DNA of 59,971 nucleotides from Pseudomonas sp. KK4 (GTDB lineage: Bacteria > Pseudomonadota > Gammaproteobacteria > Pseudomonadales > Pseudomonadaceae), in NCBI RefSeq assembly GCF_001984065.1, contig NZ_LYVP01000029.1, forward strand, positions 1 through 59,971, read 5' to 3'. The position numbers and the translations under genes are program-made. The notes under the pieces were generated by a model. It had not been told where the DNA came from. It did not search any database and saw only the letters and a program-made list of their open reading frames with translations. Shown here one piece after another: positions 25,740 to 35,668 of this stretch; positions within the stretch are counted from its first letter, which is position 1; each line of letters opens with the position of its first letter.

Positions 25740-26897
25740 ATGGGCTGGGTTCGTCAGACACCCGAAGCGGTGAAAGCTCCCGCACCCATTGCGTTGAGTC
25801 GATGGGTATTGGCGGCAGGTGTGGCCTTGCTGGTCGGTGTGCTGTTGTTCTTGATGCATGCCGCCGAGCGACTGCCTCCATTGCAGGCGCTGAACATCTG
25901 GGTGTTGGCGGGCCTGCCGTTGCTCATTTGGTTACTGATGTTCAGTGGTCGTGCCTACGTCTATGGCTCGGCTCTGAGTCATCACCAGTTTCTGGAGGAG
26001 GAGGCGCTCAATGCGCAGCACTCCTGGCAAGACTGGGCGCAGCGTTCTCTGGCGGTACACGGCAATTGTGTATTGCTGCCGGATCAAGTGTCCGCCCCCG
26101 TTCTTTTTCAGTCTAGCGCTGACGTGCCCCCTCGTACCGGACAGGCCCGACGTATTTCTGCGCTGCCTGCGGATGGCGATCGGGCGCAAGCAGGACTGCG
26201 CTTGCTGGTCCCGCCGCTGTCGACAGCTCTTCAGGCATTGCCGTCAAAGCAGGAACTGCGGGTCACTTTGTTAAGTGATATCGAACCCGGCCAGTACGAC
26301 GCATTGCGCAATGCCTGGCAGCAGATCTGGGCGAGCGAAACAAATATGCCGCAGCCGACGGCGGTCACTCTGATTGATGAGTTGTCCTTCCAGTGGATCG
26401 AAGAGTTGCTCAAGAGCGGTAGCGCTGCTGTTGAGTTGATCCTGGTGTTGCAGGTTAACGGCCAAGGGGCTTACTCGGACGGGTTGGCAGCGCTGTTGCT
26501 GTGTCCAGACAAGCTCGCTTGCGCTTGGGATCTACCGGTGATGGCGCGGCTATTGCGCCCGATGCCGTTGGACGTCGCCACGTTGCAGAGCGAATTTGCG
26601 CTGTTCCTGCAAACACAGACCACCGCCCGCGATGCCTCAGGAGTGTTGGCAGACGGTGCTGATTGGCAACCTGCGATCAACCAGATCCTTGCCATCGGCG
26701 CCCATAGTGTTTCGTTGAAGGTAGAGCAGCAGTGGGTACAGGAACACCTGTGCGGCATTGCGGGGCCATTCAGCCACTGGCTGGTGGCTGCACTTGGAGT
26801 GGAAATGGCTCGGCTTGAACGGCGGCCTCTGGTGTTGTTGGCCAAAGAGAAATCACAGCGTTGGATCAGCACCGTGAGCAAAAGGGAGGTGGCATGA
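25740..26897 (+). CDS. T6SS-associated membrane protein of unknown role
   Basis: The 385-residue protein has two membrane helices (about 22-41 and 52-72) and then a soluble domain of about 300 residues, presumably cytoplasmic. No known domain is recognised. It lies between PAAR and tssM and overlaps tssM by four bases (ATGA), so it is probably made together with TssM. The topology recalls the N-terminal half of TssM and of the OmpA protein at 12484. A membrane-complex accessory role is an inference from position. Confidence 0.65.
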   Translation: MGWVRQTPEAVKAPAPIALSRWVLAAGVALLVGVLLFLMHAAERLPPLQALNIWVLAGLPLLIWLLMFSGRAYVYGSALSHHQFLEEEALNAQHSWQDWAQRSLAVHGNCVLLPDQVSAPVLFQSSADVPPRTGQARRISALPADGDRAQAGLRLLVPPLSTALQALPSKQELRVTLLSDIEPGQYDALRNAWQQIWASETNMPQPTAVTLIDELSFQWIEELLKSGSAAVELILVLQVNGQGAYSDGLAALLLCPDKLACAWDLPVMARLLRPMPLDVATLQSEFALFLQTQTTARDASGVLADGADWQPAINQILAIGAHSVSLKVEQQWVQEHLCGIAGPFSHWLVAALGVEMARLERRPLVLLAKEKSQRWISTVSKREVA

Positions 26898-29800
26898 AGA
26901 ATTTAAGCAACAGGTGGCGACGCGGTGGCGCGGCGGTTTGGATTATTGCGCTTTTGGCGTTACTGGCATGGGCGATTTGGGGGTATGGCGACCAGATAGG
27001 GTTGGTGGAAAAACATCGCAAGGTGTTGGCTTTTTTACTGATCGTCGCCATCGCCATGGTGGGACATCTGAACCCCCGCCTGTTGATGTATCTCAAACGG
27101 CAAAGTCACCGTGAACAGGGCGCGGCCAACAACGTCTATCCCCGTGCAGATGCGAATCCCGTGCTGCCGAAAAAGCCCGCCTTCTCGCTATCTGAATTGC
27201 AGGATTATCTACGCGAAAATCACGGCCTCTTCTGGCGGTTCAAAGTCCGCCTGCTGCTGGTGGTCGGTGAAGAACCACAGATCGACGCCATCGCCCCCAG
27301 CCTGAAAGACAAATACTGGCTGGCCGGGCACGACACCATTCTGCTGTGGGGCGGCAGCACCCAAAGCAAGTTTCATGAAGGCCGCGTCGCCCCATGGCAA
27401 GGCCTGAGCCGCTGGCGTGCGCTCGACGGCGTGGTCTGGGCGCTGACCTCAGAACAAAGCGCCGATACCCGGGCCATGGACGAAGGCGTCCGTCACTTGA
27501 AAGACCTCGCCCGCCAGTTGCACTGGCAGTTGCCGCTGCACCTGTGGCAGGTGTGCGACAGCCCATGGGAACAGGATAAGCGGCAAACCCAGTCAGTCGG
27601 TTGTCTGTTGCCGTCCGCCGTCACGCCGCTGGAGGTGGAGAACGGTCTGGAAAGTCTGGTGCAGCCGCTGCGTAGCGGCGGCTGGGCGCAGATAGGCAAG
27701 GTCAAGGGGCATGACTTTCTGCTGCGTCTGTCCCGGGATTTACAGAGCGAAGGCATTGCCCGTTGGCGGCAGGCGCTTGCGCCGTTGTTCCGGGTATTTG
27801 CCCGAGGCGTTCCATTGCGCGGGTTGTGGTTCAGCCTGCCGTTGCAAGCCGCCCCGGACAATAAATTCAACCTCTGGCACGCCACGCCACCCTGGGAAGG
27901 CGTGCTCGGTGACAAGAAAATCCGCCATCGCCGCCTGGGCTGGGGCATGCCGAGTATCGTCTATGCGTGCACCCTGGGCCTGATGCTGCTGTGGGGCGCC
28001 GGGCTGTTGCTGTCGTACGCCACCAACCGCGTACACATCGCCGAGGTTCAAACCGCGCTGGCGGCCCTCGATCAGGCACAAAGCCCTGACGAGCAGTTCC
28101 TCGCACTCAACGAGCTGACCCGTGAACTCGGGCGCCTCGACTACCGCGCCAAGCACGGCGCGCCCTGGTACCAGAGCTTCGGCCTGAACCGCAACGAGCA
28201 GTTGCTGGCAACCCTCTGGCCGCGCTATGTCGAAGCCAACACCCGCCTGATGCGCGACCCGGCGGTGGCCAATCTGGAACGCCAATTCACCGCCCTGATC
28301 AACCTGCCTCCCGCCAGCCCGCTACGCGCCGAACGTGCCCCGGCAGCCCATGCGCAACTCAAGGCGTACCTGATGCTGGCCCGCCCGGAAAAGGCCGATC
28401 CGGTATTCCTGGGTAAAGCCTTGACCGACGCCGAACCCCTGCGCGACGGCATTTCCCCGGGCCTCTGGCAAACCCTGTCGCCCAGCCTCTGGCAGTTCTA
28501 CGCCGAGCAGTTGGTTGAGCATCCCGAGTGGTGGATCCAGTCCGACCCTCGGCTGATCACCCAAACCCGGCAGGTGCTGCTCGGCCAACTGGGCCAGCGC
28601 AACGCCGAAACCAGCCTGTATCAAAAGGTCCTCGACGACACTGCCAACCACTACCCGGCGTTGGGCCTGCAACAATTGGTCGGCGACACCGATGCCCGGG
28701 CGCTGTTTTCCACTGATGCCAGCATCCCCGGCGTGTTCACCCGTCAAGCCTGGGAAGGGCAGGTGCGCCAGGCCATCGACGCCATCGCCGAGGCGCGTCG
28801 CGAAGAGATCGACTGGGTGCTCAGCGACCAGCAGCACGAGATCGCCGCCGAGCTGACCCCGGATGAACTCAAGGCGCACCTCACCGAACGCTACTTCCAG
28901 GACTATGCCAACGCCTGGCTGGGTTTCCTCAACGGCCTGCGCTGGCAACCGGTGAACAGCCTCGGCGAGGTGATCGATCAACTGACGCTGATGAGCGATG
29001 TACGCCAGTCGCCACTGATCGCGCTGATGAACACCCTGAGCTATCAAGGCCAGGCCGGCACACGGGGGCAGGGCTTGACCGATTCGCTGGTCAAGTCGGC
29101 GCAAAAGCTGATCGCTCAGGACCAAGTGAAGCTGATCGAGCAGATGACAACCTCAAGCAGCCCGCTGGACGCCACTTTTGGTCCGTTGCTAAGCCTGCTA
29201 GGCAAGGACCCCGAAGGCCAGAACGACACCGACCGCCTGACCCTGCAAGCCTTCCTCAACCGCGTCACCCGCGTGCGCCTGAAACTGCAACAAGTCAGCA
29301 ACGCGACCAACCCCCAAGCCATGACCCAGGCCCTGGCGCAAAGCGTATTTCAGGGCCAAAACGTCGACCTCACCGACACCCAGTCCTACGGCAGTCTGGT
29401 CGCCGCCAGCCTCGGCGCCGAGTGGGACGGCATCGGCCACACCCTGTTCGTGCAGCCACTTGAACAAGCCTGGCAACGGGTGCTGCAACCCTCGACGGCC
29501 GGCCTCAACAGCCAGTGGCAACGCTCGATCGTCAACGATTGGCACGGCGCTTTCGCCGGTCGCTATCCGTTCGCCGCCACTGCCAGCGGTGCATCCTTGC
29601 CCATGCTGGGGCAGATGATCCGCGCCGACTCCGGGCGCATCGAACAGTTCTTGCAACAGCAGCTGGGCGGTGTATTACGTAAGGAAGGCAGCCGCTGGGT
29701 CGCCGACTCGCGGCACAGCCAGGGCCTGCGTTTCAATCCGCAGTTCCTCACCGCGATCAATCAGCTCAGCCATCTGGCCGACGTGCTCTACACCGACGGC

Positions 29801-30247
29801 GGCATGGGCATCAGCTTCGAATTGCGCGGCAAACCGGTGCGCGACGTGGTGCAGACCACCTTCATCCTCAACGGCGAAAAGCACGAATACTTCAACCAGA
29901 AGGAACGCTGGCAGCGCTTCAAATGGCCCGGTTTCACTAGCCATCCAGGCACGCGCCTGAGCTGGACCAGCGTGCGCGCCAACGAACGGCTGTACGGCGA
30001 TTTCGAGGGCACTTGGGGCCTGATCCGTCTGTTGGAACAAGCCCAGGTCACGCCACTCAACGACAGCCACAGCCAATATCGCCTGCAACTGAAGGCACCA
30101 GATGGCATCGACCTGACCTGGAACCTGCGCACGGAACTGGGGGCAGGGCCGTTGGCGCTGCTCAAGTTGCGCGACTTCAAGTTGCCCAAGCAGATCTTCC
30201 TCGGTGAAAACGAAGCAGCCGTGGCGAAAAACCGGAGTTTCCAATGA
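26894..30247 (+). CDS. tssM: T6SS inner-membrane protein TssM (IcmF family), Walker A motif absent
   Basis: From the ATG at 26894 (AAAGGGAGG upstream) the protein has 1117 residues. Membrane helices lie at about 13-35, 40-62 and 352-375, and a long periplasmic domain ends in the IcmF C-terminal region. At residues about 118-132, where many TssM proteins have GxxGxGK(S/T), the sequence reads LLLVVGEEPQIDAI, so no NTP-binding loop is present. TssM bridges both membranes with TssJ and TssL. It overlaps tssA by four bases. Confidence 0.93.
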   Translation: MKNLSNRWRRGGAAVWIIALLALLAWAIWGYGDQIGLVEKHRKVLAFLLIVAIAMVGHLNPRLLMYLKRQSHREQGAANNVYPRADANPVLPKKPAFSLSELQDYLRENHGLFWRFKVRLLLVVGEEPQIDAIAPSLKDKYWLAGHDTILLWGGSTQSKFHEGRVAPWQGLSRWRALDGVVWALTSEQSADTRAMDEGVRHLKDLARQLHWQLPLHLWQVCDSPWEQDKRQTQSVGCLLPSAVTPLEVENGLESLVQPLRSGGWAQIGKVKGHDFLLRLSRDLQSEGIARWRQALAPLFRVFARGVPLRGLWFSLPLQAAPDNKFNLWHATPPWEGVLGDKKIRHRRLGWGMPSIVYACTLGLMLLWGAGLLLSYATNRVHIAEVQTALAALDQAQSPDEQFLALNELTRELGRLDYRAKHGAPWYQSFGLNRNEQLLATLWPRYVEANTRLMRDPAVANLERQFTALINLPPASPLRAERAPAAHAQLKAYLMLARPEKADPVFLGKALTDAEPLRDGISPGLWQTLSPSLWQFYAEQLVEHPEWWIQSDPRLITQTRQVLLGQLGQRNAETSLYQKVLDDTANHYPALGLQQLVGDTDARALFSTDASIPGVFTRQAWEGQVRQAIDAIAEARREEIDWVLSDQQHEIAAELTPDELKAHLTERYFQDYANAWLGFLNGLRWQPVNSLGEVIDQLTLMSDVRQSPLIALMNTLSYQGQAGTRGQGLTDSLVKSAQKLIAQDQVKLIEQMTTSSSPLDATFGPLLSLLGKDPEGQNDTDRLTLQAFLNRVTRVRLKLQQVSNATNPQAMTQALAQSVFQGQNVDLTDTQSYGSLVAASLGAEWDGIGHTLFVQPLEQAWQRVLQPSTAGLNSQWQRSIVNDWHGAFAGRYPFAATASGASLPMLGQMIRADSGRIEQFLQQQLGGVLRKEGSRWVADSRHSQGLRFNPQFLTAINQLSHLADVLYTDGGMGISFELRGKPVRDVVQTTFILNGEKHEYFNQKERWQRFKWPGFTSHPGTRLSWTSVRANERLYGDFEGTWGLIRLLEQAQVTPLNDSHSQYRLQLKAPDGIDLTWNLRTELGAGPLALLKLRDFKLPKQIFLGENEAAVAKNRSFQ

Positions 30248-31830
30248 ACCTGCGCGCCCTGATCGCCCGCTGCCTCGGCGAGCGCGATGCCGTCACCCTG
30301 GCTCACTCACAGTTGGAGCAATGGCAACCCTGGCTACTGCCGATCAGCGAGGCGTCGCCCGTGGGTGAAGACCCAGGCTACGACGATGACTTCCAGCACA
30401 TGCGAGAGGAGGTCAACAAGCTGTCCGGGGCGGATGTCGACCTGGTGATTCAACTGGCGGAAAAGTTGCTCACCCAGCGCTGCAAGGATCTGCGTGTTGC
30501 CACCTATTACTTGTGGGCGCGCTTGCAAAAGGACGGGGAGGCGGGGCTGGCCGATGGCTTGAGTCTGCTCGCGGCCCTGATGGAGCGCTATGCCGGTGGA
30601 GTTCTGCCGGTGCGGCCCAATAGCCGCAAGTTGGCGCTGGAATGGCTCACCAGCGGCAAGGTGCTGGACTGCCTGTCGCTGTATCCGGAAGTGGTCAAGG
30701 ACGAGGCGGAGCGCACGGTGGCTGCATTGGCCTGGCTGGAGCGTGGGCTGGACGCTTGGCCGCAGGATCAGCGCCCGGAGCTGGGCGCGTTGTATGGCGC
30801 CTTGTCCGCCCGTCTGGCGCAGTCCGGCGGAGTGGATGCGCTGGTGCCGCAGAACAGCGCCAGTCATGACAGCAATGCGCAATCGACCGCACCCGGTTCA
30901 ACGGCAATCAAGTCCGGGCGTGATTTGCTGGACACCGGCCGTGCACTCGCCGGGTACTTGCGCGAGAAACCCCAAGGCTTGCTGGCGGCGCATCGACTGA
31001 TGAAAAGCCTGCGTTGGGACACCGTGCATCAGGCACCACCCCACGACGCAAACGGAATCACCCGCCTGGCACCGCCCCGTGGCGAATACCGGGCGCAGCT
31101 CAAGCGGCTGCATCTGCAACAGAGCTGGAGCGAGCTGCTCGACCAGGTCGAGCGGGTGTTCGCGGAGGGTGTGAATCATTTCTGGCTGGATCTGCAGTGG
31201 TACGCCTGTCAGGCGCTGAGCAAGCAACCGGCGCCCCAGGATGGCTGGGCCGATATCGTCAAGCGTGATCTGGGCATGTTCATTGAACGGCTGCCGGGCC
31301 TGGAGCACTTGCGCTGGAGCGACGGCACACCGATGGCCGATGAGGCCACCCTTGAATGGATCGCCCGCCAGGTCAGTGGCAATCACCCGCAGCAGTGGCT
31401 GCCTGCGCCGTCCGCCGCGCCGGCAGGTACGAATACCGACATCCTGTCGCTGCAGAGCGAAGCCCTGGCGCAGGCCGACTGCAAGGGCGTCGAGTCAGCA
31501 CTGGCCTGGCTGGCGGAACGCCCCGGCATCCACACCGGCCGCGAGCGCTGGCTGCTGCAGTTGCTGATGGCACGGGTGGCCGAGCAATACGGCAAGAACG
31601 ACTTGGCCCTGCATCTGTTGGGTGAGCTGGACGCCAAGGCTCAGCACCACGGGCTGGCGGCGTGGGAGCCGCAACTCGGGTTCGAGGTCAAGGCTCGCCT
31701 GCTCAAGCTCTTGCGTCTCAAAGCGCAACGCAACGACGCCGACAAAACCACCCTGAACCGGCGCATGGAGGCGCTGTTGGCTGCACTGGTGGCCATCGAT
31801 CCAATACGCGCCGCAGTGCTTTGCGGCTGA
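30244..31830 (+). CDS. tssA: T6SS protein TssA (ImpA_N with VasJ-like C terminus)
   Basis: The 528-residue protein has an ImpA N-terminal domain (PISEASPVGEDPGYDDDF near residue 35) and a long helical C-terminal domain of the VasJ type, ending in repeated Leu-rich helices. TssA proteins prime and coordinate tail assembly. The ATGA overlap with tssM indicates coupling. A second protein with a related N-terminal domain is encoded at 35669. Confidence 0.9.
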   Translation: MNLRALIARCLGERDAVTLAHSQLEQWQPWLLPISEASPVGEDPGYDDDFQHMREEVNKLSGADVDLVIQLAEKLLTQRCKDLRVATYYLWARLQKDGEAGLADGLSLLAALMERYAGGVLPVRPNSRKLALEWLTSGKVLDCLSLYPEVVKDEAERTVAALAWLERGLDAWPQDQRPELGALYGALSARLAQSGGVDALVPQNSASHDSNAQSTAPGSTAIKSGRDLLDTGRALAGYLREKPQGLLAAHRLMKSLRWDTVHQAPPHDANGITRLAPPRGEYRAQLKRLHLQQSWSELLDQVERVFAEGVNHFWLDLQWYACQALSKQPAPQDGWADIVKRDLGMFIERLPGLEHLRWSDGTPMADEATLEWIARQVSGNHPQQWLPAPSAAPAGTNTDILSLQSEALAQADCKGVESALAWLAERPGIHTGRERWLLQLLMARVAEQYGKNDLALHLLGELDAKAQHHGLAAWEPQLGFEVKARLLKLLRLKAQRNDADKTTLNRRMEALLAALVAIDPIRAAVLCG

Positions 31831-31855
31831 ACATCATTTCAAAAGGATTTCAACC

Positions 31856-33625
31856 ATGAGCAAGGACAATCCGACGCTGCATTACTTCGACGCCGAGATG
31901 CGCTACCTGCGTGAGGCCGGCCGGGAGTTCGCCGAGGCCTTTCCCGATCGTGCGGCGTACCTGAACCTGGACAAGCCGGGTGCGACCGATCCCTATGTGG
32001 AACGTCTTTTCGAGGGCTTTGCCTTCCTGATGGGACGCTTGCGCGAAAAGCTCGACGATGACCTGCCGGAGTTGACCGAGGGGTTGGTCAGTCTGTTGTG
32101 GCCGCATTATCTGCGTACCATCCCGTCACTCTCCATTGTCGAGCTGGCGCCGGCGATCGATGAGATGAAACAGAGCGAAACAATCCCGACCGGCTTCGAA
32201 GTGCTGTCGCAGCCCATCGGCCCGCAGCAGACTCGTTGCCAATACACCACGACCCAAGACCTGACACTGCGGCCATTGGCCCTGGAAACTGTGCGCCTGG
32301 ATCACGAGCCGGACGGGCGTTCATTGCTGCGACTGCGCTTCGCCCGTGGGGCCATGGCCACCTGGAGCGAGATCGACCTCAGCCGTTTGCCGCTGTACCT
32401 GAGTGCCGACGCGCCGCTGGCCAGTGCACTGCATCAGGCACTGACCCTCAATGCGCAAGCCATGTATGTGCGAGTGCCCGGCCAGTTGGATCGGTATCCG
32501 TTAGATGGACGTTTCAAAGCCAAGGGCTTCGCCGATGAGGACCGCTTGTGGCCCAAGGGTGACAGCGCCTTCAGTGGCTACCAGCTGCTGCTGGAGTATT
32601 TCACCTTCCGCGAGAAGTTCATGTTCGTGACCCTGTGTGGGCTGGAACATCTGAACCTGGCGCCGGGCACAGACTGGTTCGAACTGGAAGTGGTGCTGCG
32701 CGAGCCGTGGCCCCAAGCGTTCAACCTGAGTGCCGAGCACATCCGCCTGCATTCGGTACCGGTGATCAATCTGTTTACGCTCGATTCCGACCCGCTGCTC
32801 CTGACACCTTTGCAGACCGATTACCTGCTACGACCCATGCGCTTGCAGGACGGGCACACCGAGATCTACTCGGTGGACCGTGTCACCGCATCGAAAAACG
32901 CAGAGCGCCACGACTATGTGCCCTTCAGCAGTTTCCGCCACAAGGGTGGCATGTTGCGCGACGAGGCGCCGGAACGTTACTTCCATACGCGGTTGAAGCA
33001 AGGTGCCAATGGCCTGCATGACACCTGGCTGATCCTCGGCGGCGAAGGCTTCGACAAGGACCTGCTGGAGCACAGTCAAAACCTGTCCCTGCGCTTGACC
33101 GGCACCAACGGCCAGCTGCCGCGTAAAGCATTGCAAAGCACTTTGCTCGACGCGCAGGTGAATGCGTCCGATACCAGCGTGCGCGTACGCAATCTCTGCG
33201 CCCCCACCTTGCCTTGCTACCCCCCCAACCGCGACCGCTTCCACTGGCGCGTCCTCAGCCACCTGGGCTCCAACTTTCTGCCCATGCTCGACAACGCCGA
33301 GGTCCTGCGCGGCACCCTGGCGCTCTACGACTGGACCGGCAGCGAACTCAACCGGCGTCGACTGGCGGCAATCATCGAGGTCAAGCACCACCTTATTCAG
33401 CGCTTTGAAAAGGGTTTTCTGCTACGCGGCGTGGACATCGAAGTCACCCTGGACAGCAACGGCTTTTGCGGCGAGGGCGATATCAGCCTGTTCGGCGAAA
33501 TGCTCAATCGCTTTTTCGAGTTGTACGCCGACATTCATCTGTTCAACCAGCTCACGCTGGTCCTTCAACCTACTGGAAAGTGCCTGCGATGGAACGAGAA
33601 CCACAGTCAGCGTATTCCCGGCTGA
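31856..33625 (+). CDS. tssF: T6SS baseplate protein TssF
   Basis: The 589-residue protein has the TssF start DAEMRYLREAGREFAEAFP and the block YVERLFEGFAFLMGRLREKL. It forms the baseplate wedge with TssG and TssE. AAAAGGA precedes the ATG. The frame overlaps tssG by 37 bases. Confidence 0.95.
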   Translation: MSKDNPTLHYFDAEMRYLREAGREFAEAFPDRAAYLNLDKPGATDPYVERLFEGFAFLMGRLREKLDDDLPELTEGLVSLLWPHYLRTIPSLSIVELAPAIDEMKQSETIPTGFEVLSQPIGPQQTRCQYTTTQDLTLRPLALETVRLDHEPDGRSLLRLRFARGAMATWSEIDLSRLPLYLSADAPLASALHQALTLNAQAMYVRVPGQLDRYPLDGRFKAKGFADEDRLWPKGDSAFSGYQLLLEYFTFREKFMFVTLCGLEHLNLAPGTDWFELEVVLREPWPQAFNLSAEHIRLHSVPVINLFTLDSDPLLLTPLQTDYLLRPMRLQDGHTEIYSVDRVTASKNAERHDYVPFSSFRHKGGMLRDEAPERYFHTRLKQGANGLHDTWLILGGEGFDKDLLEHSQNLSLRLTGTNGQLPRKALQSTLLDAQVNASDTSVRVRNLCAPTLPCYPPNRDRFHWRVLSHLGSNFLPMLDNAEVLRGTLALYDWTGSELNRRRLAAIIEVKHHLIQRFEKGFLLRGVDIEVTLDSNGFCGEGDISLFGEMLNRFFELYADIHLFNQLTLVLQPTGKCLRWNENHSQRIPG

Positions 33626-34683
33626 CCGCCAGCGGAGTGCTCCAGGCGCTGGAAGGGCGAGTGGCCGAGGCCAATCTGTACCGCTTCTGCCAATTGCTGG
33701 AGCAGGCAACGCCGGATCACCCGCCACTGGGCAGCACTACGCACCCGGCGGACGACCCGGTACGTTTTCGGCCCGACCCGGGGATGGGCTTTCCCGTGAG
33801 CGAACTCAAGGCCATCGAATTTGACGAACGTCAGCCGCAGCGACCGGCCACGGTACGCACGCGTCTGCTGGGTTTGTATGGCGTGGATTCGCCGTTGCCG
33901 ACGACTTTTCTCGACGATATCGCCCAGCGCCGGGAAGGCCATGAAGCGCTGGAAGCCTTCCTCGATATGTTCAATCACCGGATCTTCACCCAGTTCTATC
34001 GGATCTGGCGCAAGTACTCGTACCCGGCCACCTTCGAAGCGGGCGCCATCGATGCGACCTCGCAATGCTTGCTAGGCCTGATCGGTTTGGGGATTCCGGG
34101 CACGGCCGAGCGCATCGCCACGCCGATTTCGCGGTTCCTGGCGCTGCTCAGCGTGATGCGCCTGCCGACCCGCAATGCCGAGGGCATCACCTCGCTGGTG
34201 ACACTGCTCGCTCCCAATACCCAAGCGAAGGTGAGGGCGCACTGGCCGCAGACAGTTGTCCTCACGCAGCCGGCCAGCCTGTCCACGCAACATCCGGTGG
34301 GTTTGTCCCAGGGCACACCATTGGGGCCGGTCGGCTACGACGTCAACAGTCAGTTGCAGTTGGCGCTGTACACCCATGATCTCGACGAAGCACGGGGCTG
34401 GTTGCCGGGCGGCCAGATTCACAAGGACCTGCTGGTATTGCTGCGGGTGTACCTGGGCTGGCGTTGCACCGCCAGGCTGCAATTGTCCCTGCCGGTACGC
34501 AGCTTGCCGCCACCGGTGCTGGGCACTACGCCGGTATTGCTTGGCATGACCGGCCTGTTGGGGCTCGGAGGTGACGCCTGGCAGGACACGCAAGGCGACA
34601 CTGTCACCCTCAACCTGGGCCGCTACCAAGGCCTTGAAACCACTCCCATCGACAAGGACATTCACCATGTCTCGTTCAGTTAA
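33589..34683 (+). CDS. tssG: T6SS baseplate protein TssG
   Basis: The 364-residue protein contains the TssG pattern DDPVRFRPDPGMGFPVSEL, then LLGLYGVDSPLPTTFLDDI and FLDMFNHRIFTQFYRIWRKY. The ATG at 33589 is chosen because GGAAAG precedes it and the protein then begins MEREPQSAYSRL. Its end overlaps tssJ by 17 bases. Confidence 0.94.
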   Translation: MEREPQSAYSRLTASGVLQALEGRVAEANLYRFCQLLEQATPDHPPLGSTTHPADDPVRFRPDPGMGFPVSELKAIEFDERQPQRPATVRTRLLGLYGVDSPLPTTFLDDIAQRREGHEALEAFLDMFNHRIFTQFYRIWRKYSYPATFEAGAIDATSQCLLGLIGLGIPGTAERIATPISRFLALLSVMRLPTRNAEGITSLVTLLAPNTQAKVRAHWPQTVVLTQPASLSTQHPVGLSQGTPLGPVGYDVNSQLQLALYTHDLDEARGWLPGGQIHKDLLVLLRVYLGWRCTARLQLSLPVRSLPPPVLGTTPVLLGMTGLLGLGGDAWQDTQGDTVTLNLGRYQGLETTPIDKDIHHVSFS

Positions 34684-35203
34684 ACATTGCGTGACGGTCG
34701 CAGCCCTCGGCGCACTGCTCACCGGCTGCGGACTGACCCAATCCATAAGCGACTCCACCGCCTCGACCACCCAGGCGATTTTCTACAAACAGGTGAAAAC
34801 CCTGCACCTGGACTTCAGTGCACGGGCAGGGATGAACACCCATTTGCAGGACATGAACGCCCTGTCGGTGCCGACGCTGGTGCGGGTGTATCAACTGCGT
34901 GACGGCAAAGCGCTGGAGAGGGCTAGCTACGACAGCCTGCTCGGCGATGACGACAGCGTGCTGCGCAGCGACCTGCTGGACACGCGCACCCTGGTGGTCA
35001 AGCCCGGTGAAGGCGCGCAACTGAGTGTGCCGATGGACAAGGAGGCCAAGGTCGTTTCGGTGGTCGCGCTGTTTCGCCAACCGGATACCCACCTCAACAA
35101 CTGGCGGCTGACCCTGACCCGCGATGACCTCAACCCGGACCGGGCGCGGGTCGTCGAGTTGGGCGATAACCGTCTGACCTTGCGTGCATTGGCCAAGGAG
35201 TAA
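34667..35203 (+). CDS. tssJ: T6SS outer-membrane lipoprotein TssJ
   Basis: The 178-residue protein has a signal peptide ending in lipobox LLTGC (Cys21), followed by a Ser/Thr-rich linker and the beta-sandwich of TssJ. It is lipid-anchored in the outer membrane and binds the periplasmic end of TssM. Confidence 0.9.
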   Translation: MSRSVKHCVTVAALGALLTGCGLTQSISDSTASTTQAIFYKQVKTLHLDFSARAGMNTHLQDMNALSVPTLVRVYQLRDGKALERASYDSLLGDDDSVLRSDLLDTRTLVVKPGEGAQLSVPMDKEAKVVSVVALFRQPDTHLNNWRLTLTRDDLNPDRARVVELGDNRLTLRALAKE

Positions 35204-35206
35204 CCC

Positions 35207-35641
35207 ATGCCCGATTTGAGCCCGTCACTCTACGAAACCCTGTTGCAGACCTTCGATGGCGGCCTGGACCTGCATCAAGTCAACGAAGAGGACCAGCACA
35301 CCTTGTCAGTACTGGACAACGTGCAACGCATCCTCAATAGCCGTGCCGGCGCACTGTCCCATCTGCCCGATTACGGACTTCCTGACATGGGCGTGATCCT
35401 GCAAGGCCTGCCTGGCACGGCCCACGGAATGATGGCGACCATGGAAAAAACCCTGCTCAAGTACGAACCCCGGTTGGCAAGCATCAGCATCGAGCTGCTG
35501 GAGCAGGTGCAGCCGGGGCATCTGGAGTTCGGGCTTCAAGCGCAGCTCAAAAGCGGCCAGCGGGTGAGTTTCGGCACCACCGTAGCGGCCGAAGGCAAGG
35601 TGCTGGTGCGTCATCTGAAACGCCAGCAATGGCTGTCTTGA
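35207..35641 (+). CDS. tssE: T6SS baseplate protein TssE (gp25-like)
   Basis: The 144-residue protein of the GPW/gp25 family contains VLDNVQRILNSRAGALSHLPDYGLPD, the typical TssE core with an Arg-Pro-Asp-like LPDYGLPD loop. It starts sheath polymerisation at the baseplate. It lies three bases after tssJ. Confidence 0.93.
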   Translation: MPDLSPSLYETLLQTFDGGLDLHQVNEEDQHTLSVLDNVQRILNSRAGALSHLPDYGLPDMGVILQGLPGTAHGMMATMEKTLLKYEPRLASISIELLEQVQPGHLEFGLQAQLKSGQRVSFGTTVAAEGKVLVRHLKRQQWLS

Positions 35642-35668
35642 TCGAATGAGTGAAGCAAGGGAGGCAGG

